A stretch of DNA of 14,539 nt from an uncultured Planctomycetota bacterium (GCA_903927855.1 CAIYOL010000382.1:1-14539), one strand, 5' to 3'. Shown: positions 1 to 8,699, numbered from the stretch's first letter. Made by a program: numbers and translations. The notes: generated by a model from the sequence alone, not told the origin.

Positions 1-1
1 T

Positions 2-727
2 CCTGCATATCTTCTTTTTGCCGTAGTCGTCTGGCTTGGCAAGTATCTGTTCGCCATGTTTGCCGATGTCGAACGGCCGGTGACGGGCATGAGCGACTTT
101 CTCAACGTTCTCATTCGGCCGAGGTATAGCCATTGTGCAAGCTTGTGGTACATATACGTGTGCTTCATCTATTTTATGATTATTCCTGTTATGTTTAAGC
201 TTGTGAAGCAGAGAATCGAGCTCCTGCTCATTTTTGCGATGGCGCTGTATTTTGTACCGAGAACTTCGTATTTTGCCTTGGAGCAGGTTTTCGAATATAT
301 GTTTGTCTTCCTTTTGGGTGGCTATGCTGCTTGTCACATAAAGGAATATTCAGAATGGATAGATAGGTGTTCCTGTTTATTTCTGGCGATTTTTACAGGG
401 GTATTTGTGCTCGCTTTTCTGGTGAACGTGCCCAAAATAATGCTGGGATTGCTTTCTTTGCCGGCCATTCATTCGCTTGTTCGCTGGAGGATTTTTGAAA
501 GGTCGTTTTTCCTGACGACATTCGGGAAATATACCTTTCCAATTTATCTGATGAATACGATGGCAATTGGTGTACCTAGTGTGATTACGCGGAAGAATGG
601 ATTGTGGGATGGGCCTGCTTCTTTTATTGTTTTTCCGGTGCTGCTGGTAAGCGGGCTTGCTTTGCCTATTCTGGCACAGAAACTTTTCATCTCAAGGGTT
701 CCCGGCCTTAGAAGCATTATCAGGTGA
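2..727 (+). CDS. Acyltransferase 3 family membrane protein, C-terminal part (cut by window edge)
   Basis: The frame is open from the left edge (base 2) to a TGA at 725-727, giving 241 visible residues, so the true start lies outside the window. The protein is a string of hydrophobic segments with short charged loops. The piece around residues 40-70 (RPRYSHCASLWYIYV, then a long hydrophobic run) resembles the H-x-LW-(F/Y) segment of acyltransferase 3 (OafA/WecH-like) proteins, which are usually about 340-380 residues with 10 or so membrane helices. The diagnostic N-terminal H-x3-R motif would lie upstream of the window and cannot be checked. By family these enzymes move acetyl or other acyl groups onto cell-surface sugars from the inner membrane. 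Its place beside a flippase and glycosyltransferases fits decoration of the polysaccharide repeat unit. An internal ATG at 56 is not the natural start, because the frame continues upstream with the same character. Confidence 0.72.
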   Translation, partial: PAYLLFAVVVWLGKYLFAMFADVERPVTGMSDFLNVLIRPRYSHCASLWYIYVCFIYFMIIPVMFKLVKQRIELLLIFAMALYFVPRTSYFALEQVFEYMFVFLLGGYAACHIKEYSEWIDRCSCLFLAIFTGVFVLAFLVNVPKIMLGLLSLPAIHSLVRWRIFERSFFLTTFGKYTFPIYLMNTMAIGVPSVITRKNGLWDGPASFIVFPVLLVSGLALPILAQKLFISRVPGLRSIIR

Positions 728-755
728 ACCGGGAAGCAGATATTATTTGAATGTA

Positions 756-2315
756 ATGGAAGCCATAAAAACATCGATCTTGGGATTGGTCGCCCGTTTA
801 GGTGGAGGCACTCTAAAAGCCAGGTGCGCGCGCAGCAGCGTTGTTTTGGGGGTTGGAGTTTTTGCCGCCAAGTTTCTTGGATTAGCAAGCAAGGTTATCC
901 TGACCAGGCTACTGGCGCCTCAGGAGATGGGGCTGATGGTAATGATAGTGAGCCTGACAGCGTTGTTTGATGTGCTTACAGAGATAGGTGTAAAACAATC
1001 GGTTATTCAGCACACGAAGGGCGATAACCCCGAATATCTCAATATGGCTTGGTGGTTTCAAAGCCTGCGAGCAGTAGGCCTATATGTGATTGCATTTATC
1101 TTGGCACCGTGGCTCTGCGAGTTTTATTTCCGCAGCAAAGCAGAGGTGCTAAGCCGGTATTCAATGGGAGAATTGACAACTCTGATTCGGGCTGCTTTTC
1201 TTACCATACTTTTCAATGGATTCATTAGCCCAAGGGCTTACATATTGGAAAAGACATTCAGGTTTGGCAAGGTGGTATTAATAACACAGGGCGGTCTTAT
1301 TTTGGGAACCATTGTTACTATTACCTTGGCGCTAATCATAAGAAATGTCTGGGCTATCGTGATAGGATTTGCATCAATGGGATTTGCAAAATGTATTTTG
1401 TCGCATGCGATTTGCCCCTTCAGGCAGAAATTTGCTTATCACAGAGAAAGTTTTCAGGGGTTATATGGTTTTGCGAGGGGAATGTTTGGCCTGCCAATAC
1501 TTGCGTATATGGCATTCAATATAGATGTTCTGGTCGCAGGCAAAATGGTTTCAACCTATTTAGTTGGTCTGTATGGTATGGCTTTGACCCTTGCAATCTC
1601 ACCCTGGGATTTTTTTGCCGGGATAATAAGCCCTGTTCTATTGCCGGCTTTTTCTGAAAAACAGGGCGACAAAGAAGCTCTCTGCAAAGGCGCCTTGAAA
1701 ATTACTAAATATACGGGATTATTTGTGATTCCTCCGATGGCATTGGCTCTGATTTGCGGTGGCACAATATTGACTATTATTTACGGTGATAAATATTCAG
1801 CAGTTGCGGTTCCATTCGGTCTATTGTGTGTTTACGTTGTGCTTCTTATACAGGGGAGTATATTTACAAGTTTATTTTTCGGTATAGGACAACCCGGCAA
1901 AAACAGAGCTTTTGCGGTAGTTCGCTGTTTAGTATTAATATCGCTCATATATCCAGGAATAAGATTTTTTGGGCTCACTGGCGCTGCAGCAGTGATACTG
2001 CTTGCAAGTTTTATTGCGATAAGTCTGCAGCTTACTGTGATACGTAAGGCGATCGGATTGAATATCTTCGATTATGTAACCTCTTGGTTGCCCGGTGTAG
2101 CCATGGCGATCCCCGTATTAGTGATTATCGTGGTCGTTCGAGGTCTCCAGCCCCGATATCCAATGGCGTATCTAACAATCGGGATACTGTCATGTATTAT
2201 TGTTTGTCTGTCTGGTCTATTGTTGCTTAAACATTTTGAAAGGCAAAGCCGGCATTTGCCAGCAAGTGCTGTGTCAGCAGGGTTTGCAGGCAGGGAGGAT
2301 GCGAGAAGTGTCTGA
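756..2315 (+). CDS. Wzx-type oligosaccharide flippase (polysaccharide transport family)
   Basis: Predicted 519-residue polytopic membrane protein of the MOP/PST flippase superfamily, which moves lipid-linked repeat units across the inner membrane. The N-terminus is typical: a hydrophobic helix at about 28-45, then an amphipathic stretch with LTRLLAPQEMGLMVM at about 49-63 and a second helix ending in TEIGVKQSVIQ (75-85). This closely matches the family pattern of R-x-L-x-P-x-(E/D)-x-G followed by G-x-x-x-x-(L/V)-I-Q. About 12-14 hydrophobic segments follow, ending near residue 500, and the length is normal. The frame is open upstream into the acyltransferase gene to 657, but the ATG at 756 gives the shortest sensible N-terminus. 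A TTG at 747, ten bases after GGGAAG (731-736), is an alternative start. The gene starts 28 bases after the acyltransferase and overlaps the pyruvyl transferase start by 8 bases. The substrate cannot be read from the sequence. Confidence 0.88.
   Translation: MEAIKTSILGLVARLGGGTLKARCARSSVVLGVGVFAAKFLGLASKVILTRLLAPQEMGLMVMIVSLTALFDVLTEIGVKQSVIQHTKGDNPEYLNMAWWFQSLRAVGLYVIAFILAPWLCEFYFRSKAEVLSRYSMGELTTLIRAAFLTILFNGFISPRAYILEKTFRFGKVVLITQGGLILGTIVTITLALIIRNVWAIVIGFASMGFAKCILSHAICPFRQKFAYHRESFQGLYGFARGMFGLPILAYMAFNIDVLVAGKMVSTYLVGLYGMALTLAISPWDFFAGIISPVLLPAFSEKQGDKEALCKGALKITKYTGLFVIPPMALALICGGTILTIIYGDKYSAVAVPFGLLCVYVVLLIQGSIFTSLFFGIGQPGKNRAFAVVRCLVLISLIYPGIRFFGLTGAAAVILLASFIAISLQLTVIRKAIGLNIFDYVTSWLPGVAMAIPVLVIIVVVRGLQPRYPMAYLTIGILSCIIVCLSGLLLLKHFERQSRHLPASAVSAGFAGREDARSV
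2293..2298 (+). promoter_or_regulatory. Ribosome binding site deciding the GTG start at 2308
   Basis: GGGAGG lies 9 bases before GTG 2308 and directly abuts the in-frame ATG at 2299, which is too close for normal initiation. The spacing therefore favours the GTG over the ATG. The site lies inside the 3' end of the flippase gene. Confidence 0.5.
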
Positions 2316-3617
2316 AAACTCATTTGCTGTTCATAAATCAGTAAAGATAGGTTTGCTTGGGGCGGCATTGGATACGGGCAACATGGGCGTTAGCGCGCTT
2401 GCTGAATCTGCGATTAAGTGTATCCTTCAACGTTGGCCCGAGGCGGAAATAACGTTGCTGGACAGTGGCCGCGTAGTGAGGGAAGAGAAGTTGAGAATAG
2501 GCGATAAGATCCTGTGTATAAAAAAACTGCCTATTCGTCTTTGCAGAAATATATTTCTTGAGAATCATTTTATTGTGCTTTGTTTCTATGGGTTTCTATT
2601 AAGGTTATTTAATGGGGAGAGATTCAGTCATTTCTGTATTCGACGGAACGCGAGTTTGAAACACATCTTACAGCTCAATATGGTCGCAGATATTACCGGC
2701 GGCGACAGCTTCAGCGACATATATGGTATGCGCAGATTTGTACTTGGTTTTTTGCGTAAATGGCTTGTTCTGCTTTTCAATAAAGATTTGGTAATGCTGC
2801 CTCAGACTTATGGGCCGTTTAAGCGACGGTTAGCCAGGGCTATGGCTCGACACATTCTAAATCGTGCCAAATTGATTTATTCGAGAGATAAGGCGAGCAT
2901 AAAACATGTAAATGCTTTACTCGGTAAAAATAACAATGGAAAAGTCAGGTTTGCCCCCGATGTTGCTTTTATCCTGGATGCCCAAAGCCATCACATATTG
3001 ATATTGAACCATCGACAGATATACGGGCACGGGACTCGATTGTCGTTGGCCTGAATATCAGCGGACTTTTGTTCAATGGCGGCTACAATCGTAATAATAT
3101 GTTTGGCCTGAAAAGTGACTACCGTGAATTGGTATACGATGTTATTGAGATGTTCCTAAAACGTCGGAAGGTGTCCGTTTTGCTGGTTTCGCATGTGTTT
3201 CCGCCCACAAATAATGCAGTGGAAAGTGATTCCGAAGCGTGTCTTAAGATGTATGAGTGTTTCAGGAAGATATACCCAGGCAGAATATTCATGGTGAAAG
3301 GCGAGTATGATCAGGGCGAAGTAAAGTACCTAATAGGTTTATCCGACTTTTTTATTGGCTCACGGATGCATGCCTGTATCGCAGCTATCTCCCAGAGTAT
3401 CCCCGCGGTAGGAATTGCATATAGCAGAAAGTTTTACGGTGTTTTTGAAAGTATTGGGGTAGCTGATTGTGTTATTGATGCGGGAAATTATGATAAAAAG
3501 CAGGTGCTTGAAAAAATTGAGTCGATTTTTGAACGGAAGGATAAAATCCGTGAAAATCTGAATTATGCTATACCACAGGTTAAAGAATGTGTATCGGGGA
3601 TATTTTCGGAGGGATGA
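2308..3617 (+). pseudogene. Polysaccharide pyruvyl transferase, broken by a one-base frameshift
   Basis: Two adjacent reading frames make up one polysaccharide pyruvyl transferase (WcaK/CsaB-like family), an enzyme that moves pyruvate from phosphoenolpyruvate to a sugar as a ketal. The first part reads from 2308 and runs out of the family pattern after FAPDVAFILDA (residues 216-225); it would stop at 3054. The second frame continues the family sequence from about 2985 (KPSHIDIEPS, then SIVVGLNISGLLFNGGY) to 3617. Family features are present on both sides: N-terminal GLLGAALDTGNMGVSAL (15-31), ITGGDSFSDIYG (129-140), LPQTYGPF (164-171), and in the second frame GSRMHACIAAISQSIPAVG with SRKFYG. 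Adding one base at the CCCAAA run 2981-2986 restores a frame of about 436 residues, the usual size. It overlaps the flippase by 8 bases. It may be a true recent mutation or a sequencing or assembly error; the lack of other decay fits either. The start was chosen as GTG 2308 for its ribosome binding site; ATG 2299 is the alternative. Confidence 0.85.
2981..2986 (+). other. Frameshift point (CCCAAA run) in the pyruvyl transferase
   Basis: Upstream of this run the conserved protein is read in the frame of 2308. Downstream it is read one base back, with AAG CCA TCA CAT ATT GAT starting at 2985. One extra C or A here would join them as D-A-P-K-P-S-H-I-D-I. The in-frame codons at the site (GCC CAA AGC) do not form an X-XXY-YYZ slippery heptamer, so programmed -1 frameshifting is not supported. 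A one-base loss in a short homopolymer is the simplest reading. Confidence 0.75.
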
Positions 3618-3700
3618 GTTTTCTACTTCTTAGACGCTGGTATGCAAGATAGGAGTAGATTGGATAGGGCTCGGGTGAAAGCATATTAAATTATGCACAT

Positions 3701-4921
3701 ATGTTAACTGGTGAAATCGTAAAAAACCAAAAAATAATACCTTCAATTGTCTGCTTTGCCGGCTGCGACTGGTGGTACCACAACAGGGGCTTATTTGTCC
3801 CACAGGTGATGACCAGGCTGGCAAAGCATACAAAGGTATTGTTCATAAATTCTTTGGGGATGCGGGTGCCGAATCTCAAAAGTGACCAGTTCGCCCTGCG
3901 CAAGATATTGCGCAAAATCCGTAGCTCCGCCCGTTTTTTGCGAAAAGACAGTAAAAGCGGTATGTACATCTTGAGTCCTGTCTCTCTGCCTTTTTGGGGC
4001 AGTACATTTGGCCGCGTGGTCAATGCGTACTCCATCCTGGTTCAGGTGAAGCTTGCCATGCTTATCTTGCGTATACGAAATCCTATTTTCTATGTAGGTT
4101 GCCCGCCTGCCTGGGAAGTTATAAAAAAAATGAAATATAATTATCTTGTATATGAGCGAACAGATCTTTTTGAGGAAATGCCTGGTATTGACAAACCTTA
4201 TATCGCCTCTCTTGACAACGACTTGGCACGTCTGTCCAATCTGGTCCTATATGTTGACGATGCTATGTTCAAGGATGGCGCCGAGCAGAATCCTAATTCT
4301 ATTTTAATAGGTCACGGAGTTGATTTTGACTTTTTTGCGGAGACGGAAAAATCAGATTACATACCCGAAGACGTTGCGCGAATTCCGAAACCGATAATCG
4401 GCTATTTTGGCGATATTTGCGACAAGACCTTTGATTTTGACCTTATACAACACTTAGCCAGCAATCTTTCGGAAATGTCTTTCGTTTTGGTCGGGCCCTT
4501 ATCTTCAAACGTGGATGGTTTGAGAAAATTAAAAAATGTCTATATACTTGGACAAAAACCATATGAAGACATTCCCCATTACGGCAATGTATTTGATGTC
4601 TCGATTCTGCCGTGGAAAAAGAACAAGTGGGTTATGCATTCTTATCCTGTAAAGATAAAAGAATACCTAGCACTAGGAAATCCATTTGTTTCGGTGGATA
4701 TTCCTGCGGCAAGGTCTTTCGCTCATGTAACCTACATAGCATCTGACTACGATGATTGCGTGGCCAAAGTGCGCCATGCGGCAAAAGACAAGGATCTGCA
4801 AAACAGGCAAAAACGAAAAGAGAGCGTAAGGAATGAGACTTGGGACAGCAAGGTCGAACAAATACTTGAATTCATTGACAAATCAGACTATTGGAAGCAT
4901 ATATCGAGTACAAAACAATAA
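3701..4921 (+). CDS. GT-B fold glycosyltransferase (family 1/4-like)
   Basis: Predicted soluble 406-residue glycosyltransferase. The N-terminal half carries a strand-like VCFAGCDWWYHNRGLFVPQ (17-35) and VLFINSLG (46-53), a pattern seen in TuaH-like family 1 glycosyltransferases. The central region has YERTDLFEEM (151-160) and ILIGHGVDFDFF (201-212), the latter resembling the x-NGVD-x-x-x-F hinge of GT-B enzymes. The C-terminal half has PIIGYFGDI (231-239), VLVGP (262-266), VYILGQKPYEDIPHY (280-294) and KIKEYLALGNPFVSVDIP (318-335), where Glu321 sits at the donor-phosphate/ribose position of the E-x-(L/M)-A-x-G-x-P signature. It most likely adds one sugar to the lipid-linked repeat unit on the cytoplasmic face; donor and acceptor are unknown. 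It follows an 83-base gap, the longest in the window, and has no strong ribosome binding site before ATG 3701. Length is normal for the family. Confidence 0.83.
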   Translation: MLTGEIVKNQKIIPSIVCFAGCDWWYHNRGLFVPQVMTRLAKHTKVLFINSLGMRVPNLKSDQFALRKILRKIRSSARFLRKDSKSGMYILSPVSLPFWGSTFGRVVNAYSILVQVKLAMLILRIRNPIFYVGCPPAWEVIKKMKYNYLVYERTDLFEEMPGIDKPYIASLDNDLARLSNLVLYVDDAMFKDGAEQNPNSILIGHGVDFDFFAETEKSDYIPEDVARIPKPIIGYFGDICDKTFDFDLIQHLASNLSEMSFVLVGPLSSNVDGLRKLKNVYILGQKPYEDIPHYGNVFDVSILPWKKNKWVMHSYPVKIKEYLALGNPFVSVDIPAARSFAHVTYIASDYDDCVAKVRHAAKDKDLQNRQKRKESVRNETWDSKVEQILEFIDKSDYWKHISSTKQ

Positions 4922-4967
4922 CAACGGGTTTTAATCCTACTTTCCGGACTAAATCTAAACCGTTTGC

Positions 4968-4974
4968 AGGGAGA
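4968..4974 (+). promoter_or_regulatory. Ribosome binding site for the TTG start at 4984
   Basis: AGGGAGA stands 9 bases before TTG 4984 in the methyltransferase frame. No comparable site precedes the earlier possible TTG at 4891, so this site decides the start. Confidence 0.5.
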
Positions 4975-4983
4975 ATACGCATA

Positions 4984-5754
4984 TTGACGCGCCTGCTGCG
5001 TTTTGCATTAGTATCCCTGAGGCGTAGGCATTTCGATTTTTTCGCTAATGCGGTGAGTTCCATTCTTGATTTATTTGGCGCAACAGTCAAGGACGCTTTT
5101 GGGGAACGCAGCGTAGTTCATTGTAATATATGCGGCTGGACGGGCAATTCGTTTTATCGCCACACCGGTCCAGGGTATGACGAAAAGAATTCTCTTTGCC
5201 CAGGATGCTTGTGTCAGGACCGGCATAGGGCACTGCTTGTGATTCTCGAAAAATGCACAGATTTTTTCTCGCCGGGCAAAAAAATCGTGGAGGTTGCGCC
5301 GGAACGCAATCTTGAAACGCTGTATGTAAATCAGGGATTGGACTATACGAGTTTCGATATCAAACGCCGTGCGATGGAACAGGGTGATGTTACTCGTATG
5401 CGTTATTTAGATAATTCAATCGATTATTTTCTTTGTCTTCACGTACTGGAGCACGTCCCCGGCGAAAAAGAGGCTTTATGTGAAATACATCGCGTGTTGA
5501 AGCCCGGCGGCTGTGCTGTTGTTCAGGTGCCGGTCGATTGGAATCTGCCGCAAAGTTACGAGTACCCCATGGCTGACCCCAGAGACACCTTTCATGTGCG
5601 TCGCTATGGAAGAGACTTCATAAAAAGGACTAATCTACCAGGATTTGAAGTTGCCTCCAAAAGCATAAATGACTGTTTAAGCAATGAAGACATAAACCAT
5701 TTCGGATGTTCTAGAGAGCCAGTGTTTTTTCTTAAAAAGGTATCAGCGACTTAA
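4984..5754 (+). CDS. Class I SAM-dependent methyltransferase with N-terminal zinc ribbon
   Basis: Predicted 256-residue methyltransferase. After a basic N-terminal segment comes a likely zinc ribbon: Cys47-x2-Cys50 (HCNICGWTG) and Cys72-x2-Cys75 (LCPGCLCQDRHR), a pairing recurrent in a family of methyltransferases from polysaccharide clusters. The SAM domain follows: motif I is IVEVAPERNLETLY (101-114), lacking the usual GxGxG as is typical of this subgroup, then YTSFDIK (121-127), DVTRMRYLDNSIDYFLCLHVLEHV (135-158) and the IHRVLKPGGCAVVQVPVDW segment (168-186). The HVLEHV and LKPGG pieces are standard class I signatures. It probably methylates a sugar of the repeat unit, but no acceptor can be named. 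I chose TTG 4984 because AGGGAGA precedes it at good spacing, leaving 62 bases after the glycosyltransferase. The frame also reaches TTG 4891, which would overlap the upstream gene by 31 bases. Confidence 0.83.
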   Translation: MTRLLRFALVSLRRRHFDFFANAVSSILDLFGATVKDAFGERSVVHCNICGWTGNSFYRHTGPGYDEKNSLCPGCLCQDRHRALLVILEKCTDFFSPGKKIVEVAPERNLETLYVNQGLDYTSFDIKRRAMEQGDVTRMRYLDNSIDYFLCLHVLEHVPGEKEALCEIHRVLKPGGCAVVQVPVDWNLPQSYEYPMADPRDTFHVRRYGRDFIKRTNLPGFEVASKSINDCLSNEDINHFGCSREPVFFLKKVSAT

Positions 5755-5766
5755 ACCTAAAATTGT

Positions 5767-6714
5767 ATGGACTTGTCAATTATCATAGTGAGTTATAATA
5801 CACGTCAGCTTACTTTGGAGTGCTTGAGGTCTATTTTTGAACAGACGTCGGATATTGATTATGAGGTTCTTGTAGTTGATAACGATTCGAGCGATGGTTC
5901 GGCCAATGCAATCGCTGGGTATTTTTCTCAGGTGCAGTTGATAGCTTCCAAAGAAAACCATGGCTTTGCAAGGGCCAATAATCTGGCGGCACAAAACGCC
6001 AAAGGTGATTATCTGCTTCTGCTTAATCCGGATACTGTGGTCCTTAATCGAGCGATTGAAAAATTGCTCTCATTTGCACGTTCGCATCCCAAGGCGGGGA
6101 TTTGTGGGGGCCGAACGATTTTCCCGGACAGGTCTGTCAATCCTAAATGCTGCTTTGGCGAGTCAACCGCTTGGAGCTTATTTTGTCGGGCATTTGGGCT
6201 TTCAAGGATTTTTAGAAATTTCGCTTTGTTTAACCCTGAATCATACGGTTCCTGGGCATATGACACCGTTAGGCAGGTGGATATTATTACAGGGTGCTTC
6301 TTTATGGTTAAACGTGATTTGTGGGAGCAATTGGCTGGTTTCAACCCCGTATTTTTTATGTATGGTGAGGAAGTTGACTTTTGCTTGCGAGCAAGAAAGC
6401 TTGGTTACAAACCTCTTTTTACCCCGGATGCCGAAATAATCCATTACGGGGAAGCATCTGAACCTGTAAAAGAAGAACGAATTTATAAAGTGCTTTGTGC
6501 TCAAAGCACTGTGATTCGAGAACATTGGCCTGAATATAAGAGGTGGTGGGGTTTGGCTATGCTTCTTATCTGGGTAAGAGTGAAATACTTTGTATTAGCT
6601 ATTCTCAGCAGGGTTAATTCTGCGCAATTTAATTCACAGGCCATTGTATGGAACAACCTGTGGAAACGGAGAAAAGATTGGTTAAAAAGCTGGGAGGCAG
6701 TGAGGCAGCCGTGA
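5767..6714 (+). CDS. Glycosyltransferase family 2 (rhamnosyltransferase-like)
   Basis: Predicted 315-residue GT-A enzyme. It opens with LSIIIVSYNTRQLTLECLRSI (3-23), then VLVVDNDSSDGS (34-45), NHGFARANNLA (64-74) and LLLLNPDTVV (83-92), where NPD stands in the DxD metal/nucleotide position. Further on, GCFFMVKRDLWEQLAGF (176-192) and FFMYGEEVDFCLRARKLG (196-213) carry the acidic ED-x-D-type acceptor/catalytic region. This whole arrangement is that of the WbbL-like GT2 group often named rhamnosyltransferases, though sugar specificity cannot be read from motifs. A hydrophobic stretch at about 259-280 suggests membrane association near the C-terminus. It begins 12 bases after the methyltransferase, with no obvious ribosome binding site, and its TGA overlaps the next gene's GTG start in a GTGA, suggesting translational coupling. 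Confidence 0.9.
   Translation: MDLSIIIVSYNTRQLTLECLRSIFEQTSDIDYEVLVVDNDSSDGSANAIAGYFSQVQLIASKENHGFARANNLAAQNAKGDYLLLLNPDTVVLNRAIEKLLSFARSHPKAGICGGRTIFPDRSVNPKCCFGESTAWSLFCRAFGLSRIFRNFALFNPESYGSWAYDTVRQVDIITGCFFMVKRDLWEQLAGFNPVFFMYGEEVDFCLRARKLGYKPLFTPDAEIIHYGEASEPVKEERIYKVLCAQSTVIREHWPEYKRWWGLAMLLIWVRVKYFVLAILSRVNSAQFNSQAIVWNNLWKRRKDWLKSWEAVRQP
6702..6705 (+). promoter_or_regulatory. Ribosome binding site and coupled GTGA start for the heparinase-like gene
   Basis: GAGG at 6702-6705 lies 5 bases before GTG 6711, and GGGAGG at 6692-6697 is 13 bases before it. The GTG shares bases with the TGA stop (6712-6714) of the GT2 gene. Together with the protein N-terminus (see the gene entry) this favours 6711 over the in-frame ATG at 6648. 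Confidence 0.45.
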
Positions 6715-8699
6715 GTATCTTCTGGTATTATCGTCGGTTGATGGCTATGAGGCCTGGAGAAATCATCTGGCGCCTCAGACGCATGCTATGGCAGTGTGCT
6801 GCCAGAATTTTGCACAATCGATGGGAACGACAATACCAAAATAATTTCACCGATTCGGAAAATGTTATTGACAAAATTGAGTTTTACGGTCTTGCTGACA
6901 TAAAACCCGGGGATGTTCCACAGGACTGGATTAAAAGCACTATTGCTGTGGCTGAAGAGTTGTTGCAGAATCGTAGCGATTGTTTGGCCCTGCGCAGGAT
7001 TGACCTAGGCAAAGAAATCAACTGGAACCGAGAATACAAGAGGGGCATCAATACACCTTTGCAATTTGGCCCATGGATGAACTATCGAGATACTACATCC
7101 TATGGCGATTTCAAATATTTCTGGGAGTTACCCAGACTACAGCACCTGATTATCCTTTCAAAAGCTTATTATCTGACTGGCAAAGAGAAATACGCCGAGG
7201 AAACCATAAAGCAGGTTGAGAGTTTTGTCAAACAGTCCCCTTATCTTTTAGGTGTCAACTGGATAATGCCGATGGAAGCAAGCATCAGGCTGATATCTAT
7301 TAGCTGGGTGACAGCGTTTTTGAAAGAATATCTAAGACGGGATAAACGTACCTGCAGCCTAATAGAAAACATAGTCAGAACTCATGTTGACTATGTGGCA
7401 AAAAACTTTTCAGCCTACTCTTCTGCTAACAACCATTTGATTGCAGAGGCAGCCGGAGTTTTCATCGCCAGCACTTGTTTCAGCCAATTGGATAGAATGA
7501 ACAAACACAGGCGAAACACCTATGATATTCTCTGTCGAGAAATTGGGCATCAATTTTATCCAGACGGAGTAAACAAAGAACAGACAACTCATTATCATAT
7601 TGCCTGTTACGATTGCTTTCTTTTGGCTGGCCTTTTGGGGAAAAACAATGGGGTAGGTTTTCCTGCCGAGTATTGGAAGACTCTTGAAAAGGCCGCTGAT
7701 TTTGTCTGGGCATTAGCGAATAACGATAATTCGATTCCCCAGATAGGCGACAGTGATGACGGCAGAATGACTGTATTGTCAGAAACCAAAACCAGTGAGG
7801 TGCAATCACTGTTGGCAACAGCCTCGGTTTTATTCGATCGCCCTGATTTTAAAGCAACAGCAAAGTACTTCGATGAAACATCGTTCTGGCTTCTGGGCAA
7901 AAAGGGCAAATCTATGTTTGAGATGATGCTGCCCGTTAGTAAACCCAATACGGCCTCAGTAAAATTTGAGGAAGGTGGTTATTATATTCTGCATAACAAC
8001 AGAACTGTACTCGTCAAATTAATTTTTGACTGCGGGCCGTTAGGATTTGGTTCAATCGCAGCTCATGGACATGCTGACTCTCTAAGCTTTATACTTTATG
8101 CCTACGGCCTAGAATTCTTTACAGACCCAGGAACCTATACGTACATCAGTGACAGTCCTTACAGGGATTATTTCCGTTCGACTGCTGCACACAATACTAT
8201 TGTAATAGATGGGCTGAACCAGTCACAGATTGAAGGCCCTTTCTTGTGGACACAAAAGGCTGACTCGTTTGTCAAAGAGTGGGTCAGTAACGAACACTAC
8301 GATAAAGTAGCGGGCTGGCATAATGGCTATCATAGACTGCATGACCCAGTTACACATCGGCGAGTGATAAAGTTTGAAAAAAAGCAGGAAATAATAACTT
8401 TAGATGACTATCTTGAAATGAAATCCAGCCATAAAATTGAGCAATATTTCCACTTGGCACCTTCATGTGATGTGGAAAATACAAACAACAATATTTGGAA
8501 AATAACAAAAGCTGGAAGAAAGATAGAATTAATCATAGATAATAAGCTCAATTGCAGGGTATATACCGGCAGTGAAAACCCTATTTGTGGATGGTTCAGC
8601 TGCAGTTATGATCGAAAGCAACCTATTCATACTATCGTTTGCTATGGGACGTTCCGGGGTAACCAGCATTTCACTACCAATATCAGGCTGGCAGTCTAA
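6711..8699 (+). CDS. Heparinase II/III family protein (polysaccharide lyase-like)
   Basis: Predicted 662-residue protein. Residues 1-20 (MSIFWYYRRLMAMRPGEIIW) match the usual start of the heparinase-like proteins of EPS clusters, supporting GTG 6711 rather than ATG 6648. An alpha/alpha toroid covers about 60-390, with WIMPMEASIRLISISW (184-199), SANNHLIAEAAGVF (238-251; Asn241-His242) and EQTTHYHIACYDCFLL (290-305; Tyr295, His296). The C-terminal beta domain begins near 415 and contains AHGHADSLSFILYAYG (451-466), FTDPGTYTYISD (470-481) and YRDYFRSTAAHNTIVIDG (484-501), the hallmark block of heparinase II/III (PF07940). These families cleave uronate-containing polysaccharides by beta-elimination with Tyr/His residues. 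No clear signal peptide is visible at the chosen start, which is odd for an enzyme acting on exported polymer. In an EPS operon it may trim, edit or release the product, but activity is inferred. Stop at 8697-8699. Confidence 0.87.
   Translation: MSIFWYYRRLMAMRPGEIIWRLRRMLWQCAARILHNRWERQYQNNFTDSENVIDKIEFYGLADIKPGDVPQDWIKSTIAVAEELLQNRSDCLALRRIDLGKEINWNREYKRGINTPLQFGPWMNYRDTTSYGDFKYFWELPRLQHLIILSKAYYLTGKEKYAEETIKQVESFVKQSPYLLGVNWIMPMEASIRLISISWVTAFLKEYLRRDKRTCSLIENIVRTHVDYVAKNFSAYSSANNHLIAEAAGVFIASTCFSQLDRMNKHRRNTYDILCREIGHQFYPDGVNKEQTTHYHIACYDCFLLAGLLGKNNGVGFPAEYWKTLEKAADFVWALANNDNSIPQIGDSDDGRMTVLSETKTSEVQSLLATASVLFDRPDFKATAKYFDETSFWLLGKKGKSMFEMMLPVSKPNTASVKFEEGGYYILHNNRTVLVKLIFDCGPLGFGSIAAHGHADSLSFILYAYGLEFFTDPGTYTYISDSPYRDYFRSTAAHNTIVIDGLNQSQIEGPFLWTQKADSFVKEWVSNEHYDKVAGWHNGYHRLHDPVTHRRVIKFEKKQEIITLDDYLEMKSSHKIEQYFHLAPSCDVENTNNNIWKITKAGRKIELIIDNKLNCRVYTGSENPICGWFSCSYDRKQPIHTIVCYGTFRGNQHFTTNIRLAV

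Noticed and set aside
2978..2988. Programmed -1 ribosomal frameshift in the pyruvyl transferase
   Set aside because: The in-frame codons GCC CAA AGC do not form an X-XXY-YYZ slippery site.
3681..3696. Small inverted repeat GCATA-TTAAAT-TATGC just before the GT-B glycosyltransferase start
   Set aside because: A 5-base AT-rich stem is too weak to call a terminator or operator and is expected by chance.
5960..6439. A 159-codon open frame on the + strand inside the GT2 gene
   Set aside because: It is out of frame within a clearly conserved glycosyltransferase, and its translation has no recognisable features.
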